From: CAYYMH01 sp964472785 | Lineage (GTDB): Bacteria > Zhuqueibacterota > Zhuqueibacteria > Thermofontimicrobiales > Thermofontimicrobiaceae | Direction: 5' to 3' | DNA: 64,000 bases | NCBI GenBank assembly: GCA_964472785.1 | Contig: CAYYMH010000020.1 | Coordinates: 1-64,000, forward strand | In this document: piece after piece, positions 52,707-61,627 of the stretch | How the letters are laid out: each line of letters opens with the position of its first letter | Numbering within the stretch: the first letter of the stretch is position 1 | Program-made: the position numbers and the translations under genes | The notes under the pieces: model-generated | The model's database searches: none | What the model was told of the DNA's origin: nothing | The model's input: the letters and a program-made list of their open reading frames with translations, nothing else

Positions 52707-55076
52707 TTATTCATACCGCAAGCTCTTTACCGGGTTGGCTCTCGCTGCCCGGAACGACTGGTAACTCACTGCCAACTGGGCGATGATCAACGAAATGATA
52801 CCCGCCAAAATAAAACTCCCAAATCCCACAGAAATTCGATACGCATAATTTTGTAGCCATTGATTCATTATGAACCAGGAAACAGGCCAGGCGATGATGT
52901 TTGCGATAGCGACAAATTTTAGAAAATCTTTTGAAAGCAATCCCGCAATCCCTATTGACGTGGCGCCCAACACTTTTCGGACGCCGATTTCTTTGGTGCG
53001 CTGTTCAATGGAGAATGACGATAGACTGAACAATCCCAGTATTGCAATCAGAATCGCCAGGTACGAAAAGTAGAGTAATATTTTCTGAAAATTCTGCTCT
53101 GACCGGTACAGATAATCAAATGCCTGATCGAGAAAATAGTATTCGAATGGCGCATCCATAACCGCACTTTTATATACCTTTTTTATTCGAGCAAGAGTAT
53201 CCGGAACATTCTCCCCAGCAATCCGAACGGACAATACGCTGAACATGTTTCGCCAGGGCTGGTTTGTAATGATCAGCGGTTCAATCTTGTCGTGCAGCGA
53301 AGAAAAATGAAAATCTTCCACCACGCCAATAATTTGATGCTGTCCGTTGCGCCTGATTCTTTTCCCAATCGGTTCTTCCCAGGACAACGATTTCGCTAAT
53401 GTCTCATTAACCAGATACGCATTTTGATCCGAACCAAAATCCATCGAGAAATTTCTGCCCTTCAATAAATTAATTTGATACGTCTCGAGAAAATGCTCAT
53501 CAACATCAACAACATGAAAAGTTGTGGGTGATGTGTGTCCTTCCGGGAAATAGCCATTGCGAGTAAATCCGTTATAGGGTACGTCAGAAGAAGCGGATAC
53601 GTTGATTACATTTGGTAAAGATTTGATCTCCTGTTTCAGCACATCTGCTTTTTGCTGTACGTTTTCACTGGAAAGCGAAATGACGAGCATGTTTTCTTTA
53701 TTAAATCCCAGTTGCTTGTTTTTCATGTACTGAATTTGATTATTGATCAGCATCGTGCAAATGAACAGCGCAACGGAAATGGTGAACTGAAGGGTGACCA
53801 AAATGTTTCTGAATTTCGTTTTACCTAATCCGGTTTTAAACGATCCTTTGAGAACCCTGCTTGAATCAAATCGAGAAAGAACAAAAGCCGGATAACTGCC
53901 AGCGCCAATACCAACAACCAAAATAACCACAATGAGAGAAACGAAGTGAGCATAATTTCTAAATCCTAAAAATCGGACATTTTCACTTACTAAATTTTGA
54001 TAGAGCGGAAACACAAGGTAAACAAAGAACAATGCGATAACTGCAGAAATAAAAGTGATCAGGATCGATTCCGTTAAAAACTGTTTGATCAGTGATGCTC
54101 TATTTGCACCGAGGACTTTGCGCACGCCAATCTCCGTCATTCGGCTGGTTGCTCTGGCAGTTGTCAAATTAACAAAATTGACACCGGCGACAAATAAAAT
54201 AAGGAATGCAATTCCGGTAAGTATTAGAATAAGAATGAAACGCTCATTCATGTAATGCTTTGAAAACAGGTGCACATCCTTCAGTGGCTGCAGATAGGGT
54301 TCATATTTTACACCGATGGCGGATAATTCTTTATTTAAATAGCGCCACATGAGATCAGGAAATTTACTTTCAACGATATCAGGTGAAGCGTTTTCAGCCA
54401 GTTTAATGTAGGTAAAATATTGATTACCCCCATTCCATCCCATGTAATATCGGGAATCGCTATAGAGTGATGAGAACGAAATTAACGCTTCAAATTGAAT
54501 GGTCGAATTCACCGGTGGATTCTCTGCGACGCCGGTGATTAAATACAAATCCTGACCATCCAGTGCAACCGATTTCCCGACGGGATTTGTTTCACCAAAC
54601 AGACTTTGTGCGACCTGTTCCGTCAGCACGATAGAACGGGGCGATACCAGAGCAGTTTTCGGATTTCCCTGAAGCAGTCTGAATGAGAAAACATCAAAAA
54701 AAGTCGAGTCAGCGTGCCGAATGTTGCGCAGCCGGATTGGTTCTCCCTGTTCCTTATTAGCATAGGCACTTCTTGGCGTTGAAAATCTGACATAATTCTC
54801 AACTTCCGGAAAATCTTTTTTCATCGCCGGTCCTAACGGGTCGACAAATACCGGCGTGTCAGATTCAAATTTTCCATTTTTCAGGTTAACGATCGAAACG
54901 CGATAAATCGAATTCAAGTCCTGATGGAATTTATCAAAACTGAACTCAAATTGGATGTACAGCAAAATCAAAATGACCGCTCCGATACCAATTGCCAGAC
55001 CAAAAATGTTAATGACTGTGTAGGTTTTAAATTTCAATAAGTTTCGATAAGCGGTTTTGAAATAGTTTTTGAACAT
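52707..55076 (-). CDS. MacB/FtsX-type ABC transporter permease (first of three)
   Basis: The 789-residue permease has a MacB-type fold duplicated: N-terminal helix (INIFGLAIGIGAVILILLYI), a large periplasmic domain, three helices with EIGVRKVLGANRASLIKQFL, a second periplasmic domain, and three C-terminal helices with EIGVRKVLGATSIGIAGLL and the ending FRAARANPVKSLRYE. Such proteins export peptides, lipids or toxins with an ATPase and HlyD-like adaptor, both encoded upstream in this locus. GGAGAAATG before the ATG at 55076 favours that start over codons further up, which read through an intergenic repeat. Confidence 0.92.
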   Translation of the reverse strand: MFKNYFKTAYRNLLKFKTYTVINIFGLAIGIGAVILILLYIQFEFSFDKFHQDLNSIYRVSIVNLKNGKFESDTPVFVDPLGPAMKKDFPEVENYVRFSTPRSAYANKEQGEPIRLRNIRHADSTFFDVFSFRLLQGNPKTALVSPRSIVLTEQVAQSLFGETNPVGKSVALDGQDLYLITGVAENPPVNSTIQFEALISFSSLYSDSRYYMGWNGGNQYFTYIKLAENASPDIVESKFPDLMWRYLNKELSAIGVKYEPYLQPLKDVHLFSKHYMNERFILILILTGIAFLILFVAGVNFVNLTTARATSRMTEIGVRKVLGANRASLIKQFLTESILITFISAVIALFFVYLVFPLYQNLVSENVRFLGFRNYAHFVSLIVVILVVGIGAGSYPAFVLSRFDSSRVLKGSFKTGLGKTKFRNILVTLQFTISVALFICTMLINNQIQYMKNKQLGFNKENMLVISLSSENVQQKADVLKQEIKSLPNVINVSASSDVPYNGFTRNGYFPEGHTSPTTFHVVDVDEHFLETYQINLLKGRNFSMDFGSDQNAYLVNETLAKSLSWEEPIGKRIRRNGQHQIIGVVEDFHFSSLHDKIEPLIITNQPWRNMFSVLSVRIAGENVPDTLARIKKVYKSAVMDAPFEYYFLDQAFDYLYRSEQNFQKILLYFSYLAILIAILGLFSLSSFSIEQRTKEIGVRKVLGATSIGIAGLLSKDFLKFVAIANIIAWPVSWFIMNQWLQNYAYRISVGFGSFILAGIISLIIAQLAVSYQSFRAARANPVKSLRYE

Positions 55077-55135
55077 TTCATTTCTCCATTTTTTGCAAAG
55101 CCTAAAGCGCATGGCGCATAGCATTATGTGAAACG

Positions 55136-55194
55136 TGAGACGGCAAACGTGAATAGAAAAAATTCGCGTCTCACATCTCACGTTTGACGTCTCA
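55136..55194. repeat. Inverted repeat TGAGACGgCAAACGTGA
   Basis: TGAGACGGCAAACGTGA (55136-55152) and TCACGTTTGACGTCTCA (55178-55194) pair with one mismatch. The core GACGGCAAACGTGA also forms the inverted repeats flanking the four-helix-bundle gene at 61072 and 61605. Outer arms GCATGGCGCATAGC and GCTATGCG...CCATGC extend it imperfectly. Confidence 0.7.
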
Positions 55195-55318
55195 TATATT
55201 TTACGCTATGCGTTTTGCTCCATGCACAAAGCCTAAATTATTTTACTTGACATTCTATCAAAAAAAAATTATATTTAAATGCATAAGTTATTAATAATTA
55301 AGTTAACATGTTAATTTC

Positions 55319-55582
55319 ATGAAACTTCAAGCCGTTTTCTGGGACTACCCTAAATTCACAGATAAAAAATATCTGGAAAATATCCTTAATTCTTCGAAAG
55401 AAACCGATATCCGATTATGGATCATGACCCGTTTCCTCGAACATGGCCGAGTCGTCGACACATTGCACTTTTTTTCCATAGATGAAATTTCCCGTCATTT
55501 ACCTAAACTTAAGTTAACCGACTATTCACGAAAAAAATGGACGCGATTAATTGAAGTTTACCAAGACTCTCAAAGAAAATAA
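55319..55582 (+). CDS. AbiEi-like/DUF6922-type antitoxin candidate
   Basis: The 87-residue protein has the pattern LQAVFWDYPKFTDKKYLEN, then DIRLWIMTRFLEHGRVVDTL and HLPKLKLTDYSRKKWTRLIE. Small proteins of this type precede AbiEii-like nucleotidyltransferases, and they are presumed antitoxins. The following toxin gene overlaps it by 32 bases in another frame, so translation is coupled. It lies on the plus strand between two minus-strand permease genes. Confidence 0.7.
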   Translation: MKLQAVFWDYPKFTDKKYLENILNSSKETDIRLWIMTRFLEHGRVVDTLHFFSIDEISRHLPKLKLTDYSRKKWTRLIEVYQDSQRK

Positions 55583-56252
55583 TCAATGTTACGCTACAGC
55601 GTTCCAGCGTGAAATCATTTTAGAATTAATCCGGCATCAGATTCTGAAAACGGATTTTTTTTTGACAGGTGGTACTGCTCTTGCTGTTTTTTATCTCCAT
55701 CATCGACGCTCCAACGATCTGGATTTTTTTTGTATAAATTCAATCGATTTTAGCAAGATTGACTTTAATCTCAAGGCAATCCGGAAAAACGCTTATACGA
55801 AAATCAAAGAATCACCCAATTTTTTATCATCCCTCATTCAAAATGTCAAAGTCGATTTTGTCTTTGATCCATTATCTTTTAAGGAAGACAGAGAAAAATA
55901 TTATTTTTCGGATGAACATTTTTTATTGATTGACACGATCCACAATATTTTTTCCAACAAATTTTGCACAATAGCCAGTCGAATCGAGCCCAAAGATTTC
56001 ATCGATTTCTATTTTATTCAAAAACAATTTAAGGTCAAATCACTTCAATCTGTTTATGATGACGCACGCCTGAAAGATGCTATCTTTGACGATCCTCCCA
56101 CGGTCGCTTACCAAATCGAGTCGGGAATTAATTTTCTCGAAAAAAATCCTGACATACTTCCGTCGCTTTTAATCGATTTTGACATTCAGGATTTTTACCA
56201 GTTTTACCATGATACAGTCAATTGGATTTACCACAAAATTGATTACTTTTAG
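55551..56252 (+). CDS. AbiEii/AbiGii-type nucleotidyltransferase toxin
   Basis: The 233-residue protein has the nucleotidyltransferase core LTGGTALAVFYLHHRRSNDLDFF (residues 38-60, quoted in sense only), with GG, S and D-x-D metal ligands, then VKVDFVFDPL. Relatives add nucleotides to tRNA ends or other RNAs and act as abortive-infection toxins (type IV TA). A TTG at 55551 is the first possible start after an in-frame stop, so initiation is non-canonical, coupled to the overlapping antitoxin gene. It is inserted between permease genes in the opposite direction. Confidence 0.82.
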   Translation: MKFTKTLKENNQCYATAFQREIILELIRHQILKTDFFLTGGTALAVFYLHHRRSNDLDFFCINSIDFSKIDFNLKAIRKNAYTKIKESPNFLSSLIQNVKVDFVFDPLSFKEDREKYYFSDEHFLLIDTIHNIFSNKFCTIASRIEPKDFIDFYFIQKQFKVKSLQSVYDDARLKDAIFDDPPTVAYQIESGINFLEKNPDILPSLLIDFDIQDFYQFYHDTVNWIYHKIDYF

Positions 56253-56388
56253 ACTAAGTTACTTATCCTTTCATGCTGATCAAACAGATACGAATTAGAA
56301 TAGCTGAAAAAGACCCAACTCCTTTCACGAGAAATGCGTCACTATTCATACCGAAAACTCTCCATCTGCCAAAGGTCGGATTTCATCA

Positions 56389-58809
56389 CTACTCATAGCG
56401 TAGCGACTCAACCGGATTTGCCGCCGCCGCTTTAATCGATTGATAACTCACCGTTAAAATAGCAATCAAGAGCGCGACCAGTCCGGCCAAAACACAAGTC
56501 CAAACACTTAAACCAATCCTGTAAGCAAAATTCTGCAACCAAAGGTTCATCACATAATATCCAACCGGCAGAGCAATTAAATTTGCTACCAACACCCATT
56601 TTACAAATTGGAACGATAACAATCCTACGATATTTGAAACCGAAGCGCCCAACACTTTTCTGATGCCGATTTCCTTGGTTCGCTTATTCGCGGTAAATAA
56701 TGTCAGACCGAATAACCCCAAACAGGAAATAAATATTGCCAGACCGGTAAAGTAATTAAAAATAATATTCAAACGCTTTTCCGACTTGTACAAATTGTCA
56801 TAGGTTTCATCGAGAAAATGGTATTCAAACGGCGCTGTGGGATTCATTTTATTCCAGTAACTTTCTATGGTCGATAATGTTTGCTCCGGCTTTTGTCCGT
56901 TAATTTTAACCAGTATTGCCCCATAACCCCAGGCATGATACATATTTGCTAAGACGTGAAAAACCTGAGGATTCACAGTTTGGTGGAGCGAACCAAAATA
57001 GACATCTTTTATAACGCCAATGATATAACCTTTTTTATCGTAAAGTCTAAAAGATTTCCCTACCGGTGATTCCAGACCGGTTCGCCGAACCGCTTCCTCG
57101 TTCAGAATGAATGCCTCTGTTGCATCGGTTTTAAAATCTTTGGAAAAATTTCTCCCCTCAACAAACTCCACATTCATCACATCAAAATAATCATATTCGA
57201 CTTTGACATGCGTCATCATCACTTCATAGTTGTCCTGTTTTCCCTCCCAGTCAAAATCATTTGTGTTTTTTTGTGATCTGAACTGCATCCAGTCTTTTGC
57301 CGTAACAGCCAGAATATTCGGATTTCGTGTCAACTCATTTTTAATCACATTATATTTGAGGAGAAAATTGCCCCGTGCCGGCAGCATGACAATATTTTCC
57401 TTGTCGAAACCTAACTTTTTATTCCTCATAAATTGGAGCTGCTGATAAATAACCGCGGTCCCGAAAATAAGCCCGATTGATAATGAAAATTGGAGTACGA
57501 CCAATACTTTCCTGAATCCGGCGCTGTCTGATATTTTGATCGACCGATTTCCTGTTTTTGTTCGAAAAAATGAACTTCCCTTTAAAATACTAATGGGACT
57601 GAAATTTGATAGATACAGTGCAGGATAGCTACCGGAAACAAGTGCGGTAAAAATGATTATCGCTCCCAAAATAATAACCATTTTGTATTCGAGCAGATGC
57701 AAGTTCAATTGTTTTCCGGACAGTTGGTTGAATGATGGTAAAAACAGTTCTATCAATAAAAGCGCAATCAGACCCGCAATCACTGTTACGAGAAATGATT
57801 CGCCTAAAAATTGCACAATCAATTGAAACCGATTCGCGCCGATCGTTTTTCGCATGCCAATTTCTTTTATGCGATTTGTTGCTCTTGCCGTTGACAAATT
57901 CATAAAATTGACGCAGGCAATGAACAGAATAAAAACGGCGATGAGCGAAAAAATATAGACATATTTCGTATCCCCTCCCGGCGCGACGATCTCAACACCT
58001 GACGGTGCTGTACCGGCATCCAAATGAACATCAGTGAGCGGCTGCAAATAAAATTTTAAGTTACCCCATTTTACCTGTGGGCAATTGTGAGCCCTGGCAA
58101 TTTCCGTTACGTTTTCATTCAAATGCTCAACGCGTGAATTTCTCTCGAGTTGAACATACGTTGTAAAATTAAAGTCACCCCACTGAGTTCCGAAGATTCG
58201 GTCTTCATATAATAATTGGAATGAAATCAAAAAATCAAATTGAATGTGGGAATTTTTCGGAATATCTTTTACCACACCGGAAATCAATGCCTCTCCCCCA
58301 CCTTCAATGATGATGGTTTTTCCCATCGGATCTTCTTCCCCGAAATATTTTTTCGCCATAGATTCAGTGATCACCATTTTGTCTGTGCTCGAAAGTGCGG
58401 TTTTGGGATTGCCTTTTAAAAAGGGAAAAGTAAACATGTTAAATATCGAACTGTCAGCCAAGACCAGCCTTTCTTCATAAAACATTTTATCCTCTTTGCT
58501 GAGCACAATTTTGGGGACCGGAGCAAAGCGCGTGTAATTTACCACCTCCGGCATTTCCTGCTTTAATGCCGGCCCCAAAGGCGCGGGCGTACCGGCGCCT
58601 CTATTCTCAAATTCACCATTATAATTTATAATCCGATACAAATTATTAGCATTTTTATTAAATCTGTCAAAGCTCAATTCATCCTGAACCCAGAGGAAAA
58701 TAAGAATGCTGCACGCAATACCGATTGATAGACCAGCGATGTTAATAAATGAGAACGACTTTTGTTTGAATAGATTTCTGAGTGCGATTTTTAGATAATT
58801 TTTGAACAT
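56389..58809 (-). CDS. MacB/FtsX-type ABC transporter permease (second of three)
   Basis: The 806-residue permease has the same duplicated architecture as its neighbour: INIAGLSIGIACSILIFLWV at the start, EIGMRKTIGANRFQLIVQFL in the first cytoplasmic loop, EIGIRKVLGASVSNIVGLLS in the second, and the ending IKAAAANPVESLRYE. A large periplasmic portion lies between the first and second helices. It is paralogous to 52707-55076 and to the remnant at 59354-59587. GGAAGTG precedes the ATG. Confidence 0.92.
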   Translation of the reverse strand: MFKNYLKIALRNLFKQKSFSFINIAGLSIGIACSILIFLWVQDELSFDRFNKNANNLYRIINYNGEFENRGAGTPAPLGPALKQEMPEVVNYTRFAPVPKIVLSKEDKMFYEERLVLADSSIFNMFTFPFLKGNPKTALSSTDKMVITESMAKKYFGEEDPMGKTIIIEGGGEALISGVVKDIPKNSHIQFDFLISFQLLYEDRIFGTQWGDFNFTTYVQLERNSRVEHLNENVTEIARAHNCPQVKWGNLKFYLQPLTDVHLDAGTAPSGVEIVAPGGDTKYVYIFSLIAVFILFIACVNFMNLSTARATNRIKEIGMRKTIGANRFQLIVQFLGESFLVTVIAGLIALLLIELFLPSFNQLSGKQLNLHLLEYKMVIILGAIIIFTALVSGSYPALYLSNFSPISILKGSSFFRTKTGNRSIKISDSAGFRKVLVVLQFSLSIGLIFGTAVIYQQLQFMRNKKLGFDKENIVMLPARGNFLLKYNVIKNELTRNPNILAVTAKDWMQFRSQKNTNDFDWEGKQDNYEVMMTHVKVEYDYFDVMNVEFVEGRNFSKDFKTDATEAFILNEEAVRRTGLESPVGKSFRLYDKKGYIIGVIKDVYFGSLHQTVNPQVFHVLANMYHAWGYGAILVKINGQKPEQTLSTIESYWNKMNPTAPFEYHFLDETYDNLYKSEKRLNIIFNYFTGLAIFISCLGLFGLTLFTANKRTKEIGIRKVLGASVSNIVGLLSFQFVKWVLVANLIALPVGYYVMNLWLQNFAYRIGLSVWTCVLAGLVALLIAILTVSYQSIKAAAANPVESLRYE

Positions 58810-58908
58810 GATTCACTTCCATTTTTAAATTTCCATGAAACCCTTTTAAAAACTACTTGATTATGTAATAAAAATAATTTATATTTATTCAAAATTAAAG
58901 GATCTATT

Positions 58909-59139
58909 ATGTTTAAAAATTACACAGCCAAATATTCAAAAATAAGTTCCGGTTACATGGGTCAACTTGTTGAATGGCCGGAGGTTATAACCGAAGGAAA
59001 ATCTTTTGAAGATTGCCGTGCATCACTCAAAGATGCTTTAAATGAAATGATTCAAGCTTATAGACAATTAGATAAAGAATTACCATACGGCGCCGATCTT
59101 TTTGAACCACTTACTGTTGAAATAACCGATGTCAGTTAA
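58909..59139 (+). CDS. hicB: HicB-family antitoxin
   Basis: The 76-residue protein has the degenerate RNase H-like core of HicB: YMGQLVEWPEVITEGKSFED, then DALNEMIQAYRQL. No C-terminal DNA-binding domain is visible, so it is a short HicB. It overlaps the downstream toxin gene by 11 bases, an antitoxin-first order. AAGGATC precedes the ATG. The module is on the plus strand between minus-strand permease genes. Confidence 0.88.
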   Translation: MFKNYTAKYSKISSGYMGQLVEWPEVITEGKSFEDCRASLKDALNEMIQAYRQLDKELPYGADLFEPLTVEITDVS

Positions 59140-59317
59140 ACGTCGGGATCTAGTCAAATATCTTGAGGCGAATGGATTTTACCTTTTACGTGAAGGCGGT
59201 AACCATTCTATTTACACAAATGATATTAAAACGATTCCTGTTAAACGCCATCGCCAATTTGATCGAATAACTGCTAATGAAATATGTAAACAAGCTGATT
59301 TAACACCGAAATTTTAA
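59129..59317 (+). CDS. hicA: HicA-family mRNA interferase toxin
   Basis: The 62-residue protein has the double-stranded RNA-binding-like fold of HicA: KRRDLVKYLEANGFYLLREGGNHSIYTN (residues 4-31, in two parts), with the catalytic His in GGNHSIY, then PVKRHRQFDRITANEICKQ. It cleaves mRNA when HicB is lost. Intact and probably active. Confidence 0.9.
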   Translation: MSVKRRDLVKYLEANGFYLLREGGNHSIYTNDIKTIPVKRHRQFDRITANEICKQADLTPKF

Positions 59318-59353
59318 TTATTAAAAAGCATTTATTTGAATTTCTTAATCATT

Positions 59354-59587
59354 TCATTCATATCGCAATCTGTCCACAGGATTGGCAGTAGCTGATCGAG
59401 TTGATAGAAAACTCACCGTCAGCAATGCAATCACCAATGCCAAAATTCCCGCCAATAAAAATTTCCACCAGTCAATAGTTAAAAGACAAGCAGCCATTCC
59501 GACGGATAATCCGAAAGTATTAATCAGAGAATAGATTGTGTGGCGTCTTATATTTCGGAGAGTAATTTTGAGATAATTTTTAAACAT
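59354..59587 (-). pseudogene. Internally deleted MacB-type permease remnant
   Basis: The 77-residue frame joins the first 36 residues of a MacB-type permease (MFKNYLKITLRNIRRHTIYS, then INTFGLSVGMAACLL) directly to its last 41 residues (WWKFLLAGILALVIALLTV, then SATANPVDRLRYE). About 720 central residues, including the periplasmic domains and four helices, are absent without breaking the frame. The start, with GGAG upstream, and the stop are intact. It is the third permease gene of the locus and probably cannot transport, although a two-helix protein could still be made. Confidence 0.85.
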
Positions 59588-59619
59588 GTTTTCTCCAAAG
59601 CAAAAATTTTAAATGCGAA

Positions 59620-60294
59620 TCAAAGATTTTCTTCTTTAACAATTCTTCCATCCAGCAGATGAATAATTCTACTACCATATTGAGCTTTCTCTTCAGCATG
59701 GGTGACCTGCACAATAGTCGTTCCTTCCTGATTGAGTTTTCTGAACAACTCCATAATTTCCTTTCCCTGATCGGAATTCAAATTGCCCGTTGGTTCATCT
59801 GCCAGTATCAGGCTCGGTCTGGCAACCACCGCGCGGGCAATACCGACCAATTGCTGCTGTCCGCCCGCCAGTTGATTGGGAAACAGATCCTTTTTTGCAA
59901 CGATATTGAAACGATCCAGCATCTCATCCACCCGACCTTTTCTTTCAGCGCTTTTCACTTTTTGATAAAGCAGCGGCGTCTCGATGTTTTCATAAGTCGT
60001 CAACTCATCAATTAAATGATACTGTTGAAACACAAAGCCGATTTCAGTGCGGTGCAGTTCAGTTCTTTTTTTATCATTCATTTTGTGAACAGGCGTATCC
60101 CTGTAATAATATTCTCCTTCATTGGGTTCGTCCAGCATACCCAGAATGTAAAGAAGTGTTGATTTCCCAGCTCCGGACGGTCCCATGATCGTTAGAAATT
60201 CTCCTTCTCTTACTTCAAGATCGACATCCCGAAGCACCCAGGTTTTGACGAATTTATTGGTATAGTACTTTGAAATATCTGTCAGTTTTATCAA
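59620..60294 (-). CDS. ABC transporter ATPase with altered signature motif (MacB/LolD-type)
   Basis: The 224-residue ATPase has Walker A GPSGAGKST, the Q-loop VFQQYHLIDELT, Walker [13 protein letters not shown] and a switch His in VTHAEEKA. The signature reads LAGGQQQLVGIARA, where the paralogue next door has [14 protein letters not shown]: the Ser is Ala and the Arg is Leu. The start is taken as TTG at 60294, seven bases after GGAGG and matching the neighbour's MIK opening. An ATG at 60315 would overlap the ribosome site. Its natural permease is probably the deleted gene just downstream. Confidence 0.88.
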   Translation of the reverse strand: MIKLTDISKYYTNKFVKTWVLRDVDLEVREGEFLTIMGPSGAGKSTLLYILGMLDEPNEGEYYYRDTPVHKMNDKKRTELHRTEIGFVFQQYHLIDELTTYENIETPLLYQKVKSAERKGRVDEMLDRFNIVAKKDLFPNQLAGGQQQLVGIARAVVARPSLILADEPTGNLNSDQGKEIMELFRKLNQEGTTIVQVTHAEEKAQYGSRIIHLLDGRIVKEENL

Positions 60295-60328
60295 GACAAG
60301 CCTCCGTGTTTTCAAATTCTGTCACCAT

Positions 60329-61018
60329 TTACACATGGAATTTTTCCTTGAGATTTTCAGTCACAATGTGACCATCGAACAAATGAACAACCCGGTGCGC
60401 GTATTCTGCGTAAGCTGGTGAATGCGTCACCATGATAATGGTCGTTCCCTCTTCGTGCAGCTCTGCTAACAATTTCATCACTTCGTCACCGTGGGCAGAA
60501 TCGAGATTTCCGGTGGGTTCATCCGCTAAAATCAACTTCGGATTAGAAACCACGGCTCGCGCTACCGCCACACGCTGCTGCTGTCCGCCGGACAGTTGTT
60601 GTGGGAAATGGTTGCGCCGGTGCATGATTTGCATCCGCTCCATCGTATCGTTGACTTTCTTTTTTCGTTCCGCTGAAGATACTTTCAAATAGAGTAACGG
60701 CAGCTCGATGTTCTCATACACGGTCAGTTCATCAATTAAATTAAAACTCTGGAACACAAAGCCAATATTGTTTTTCCGCAAATTCGCCCGCCGCCGTTCA
60801 GAATATCCGGACACTTCTTCATCCAGAAAATAATATTCTCCGCCGGAAGGATTATCAAGCAAGCCCATCAGGTTCAACAATGTGGACTTTCCACACCCGG
60901 ACGGACCCATTATTCCCACAAACTCATTTTCCTTGACTTCAACATTAACATTGTCCAAAGCCGTCGTTTCCACTTCTTCAGTGGTGTAGATTTTTTTTAG
61001 GTTTTTGGTTTTGATCAT
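60329..61018 (-). CDS. ABC transporter ATPase (MacB/LolD-type)
   Basis: The 229-residue ATPase is intact: Walker [11 protein letters not shown]-loop [12 protein letters not shown], signature [14 protein letters not shown], Walker [14 protein letters not shown], and the switch His in [10 protein letters not shown]. It pairs with one or both of the large permeases downstream and, through them, with the HlyD-like adaptor upstream. AGGAG precedes the ATG by nine bases. Confidence 0.93.
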   Translation of the reverse strand: MIKTKNLKKIYTTEEVETTALDNVNVEVKENEFVGIMGPSGCGKSTLLNLMGLLDNPSGGEYYFLDEEVSGYSERRRANLRKNNIGFVFQSFNLIDELTVYENIELPLLYLKVSSAERKKKVNDTMERMQIMHRRNHFPQQLSGGQQQRVAVARAVVSNPKLILADEPTGNLDSAHGDEVMKLLAELHEEGTTIIMVTHSPAYAEYAHRVVHLFDGHIVTENLKEKFHV

Positions 61019-61071
61019 TTGGGTAATCTCCTGTTATTTTGGATAAAGGCCTTTATTATTTTTGTTTCCAA

Positions 61072-61624
61072 ATGTAAGACGGCAAAAGTGAAACGGCAAA
61101 CATTTATTGCTGTGATATAGTTCATTCATAAGTTATTATTTATCATCTTAATATCCACTTTCAGAGTTTCTTATATAGTTTTTGAAATTAATTTAGATAA
61201 TAAGGCGAAAATATGATTCATCTGTTCGCCCAAATCTTTTAAGTCATCCGTTTTACAATATTCCAATTTTTTTGCAATCTCTAATTGTGTATCGATCTCT
61301 ACCAATGAAGATCGGGAAATTTCATAAAAACGGACTCTTTCTTTTGCGGAACTCCTTGCAGCTCCTTCCGCTATGTTTGAAGGAATAGAAATTGATGCTC
61401 TTCTAAGTTGTGAAATTAATCCATACATCTCATGTTTAGGAAAACGATTGCTCAGTTTATATATATCTGTTACAAAATCGACCGCCATTCTCCAGACATT
61501 TAATTTTTTATGACTTAGATTCAACATATTCTCCTCTCCTATACCAATTTGTTGAAAATAATATTTTAATTAACTCACACATCTCGTGTTTCGCGTCTCA
61601 CTTCTCACGTTTGCCGTCTTACAT
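61072..61624. mobile_element. Four-helix-bundle gene flanked by 20-bp inverted repeats
   Basis: ATGTAAGACGGCAAAAGTGA (61072-61091) and TCACGTTTGCCGTCTTACAT (61605-61624) match in inverted orientation at 19 of 20 positions. They enclose 513 bases that hold one gene, on the minus strand. The unit sits between the HlyD-like adaptor and the first ATPase. A partial copy of the repeat occurs at 55136. No transposase is present. Confidence 0.7.
61171..61527 (-). CDS. Four-helix bundle protein (S23/IVP and Avd-like)
   Basis: The 118-residue protein matches the small four-helix-bundle family once named for intervening sequences of 23S rRNA: NVWRMAVDFVTDIYKLSNRFP, then GLISQLRRASISIPSNIAEGAAR, then YEISRSSLVEIDTQLEIAKKL. 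Helices are rich in conserved Arg and Ser. Members form pentamers and a relative, Avd, binds RNA in diversity-generating retroelements. No reverse transcriptase is nearby. GGAGAGGAG precedes the ATG. The inverted repeats around it suggest it travels as a unit. Confidence 0.88.
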   Translation of the reverse strand: MLNLSHKKLNVWRMAVDFVTDIYKLSNRFPKHEMYGLISQLRRASISIPSNIAEGAARSSAKERVRFYEISRSSLVEIDTQLEIAKKLEYCKTDDLKDLGEQMNHIFALLSKLISKTI

Positions 61625-61627
61625 CCA

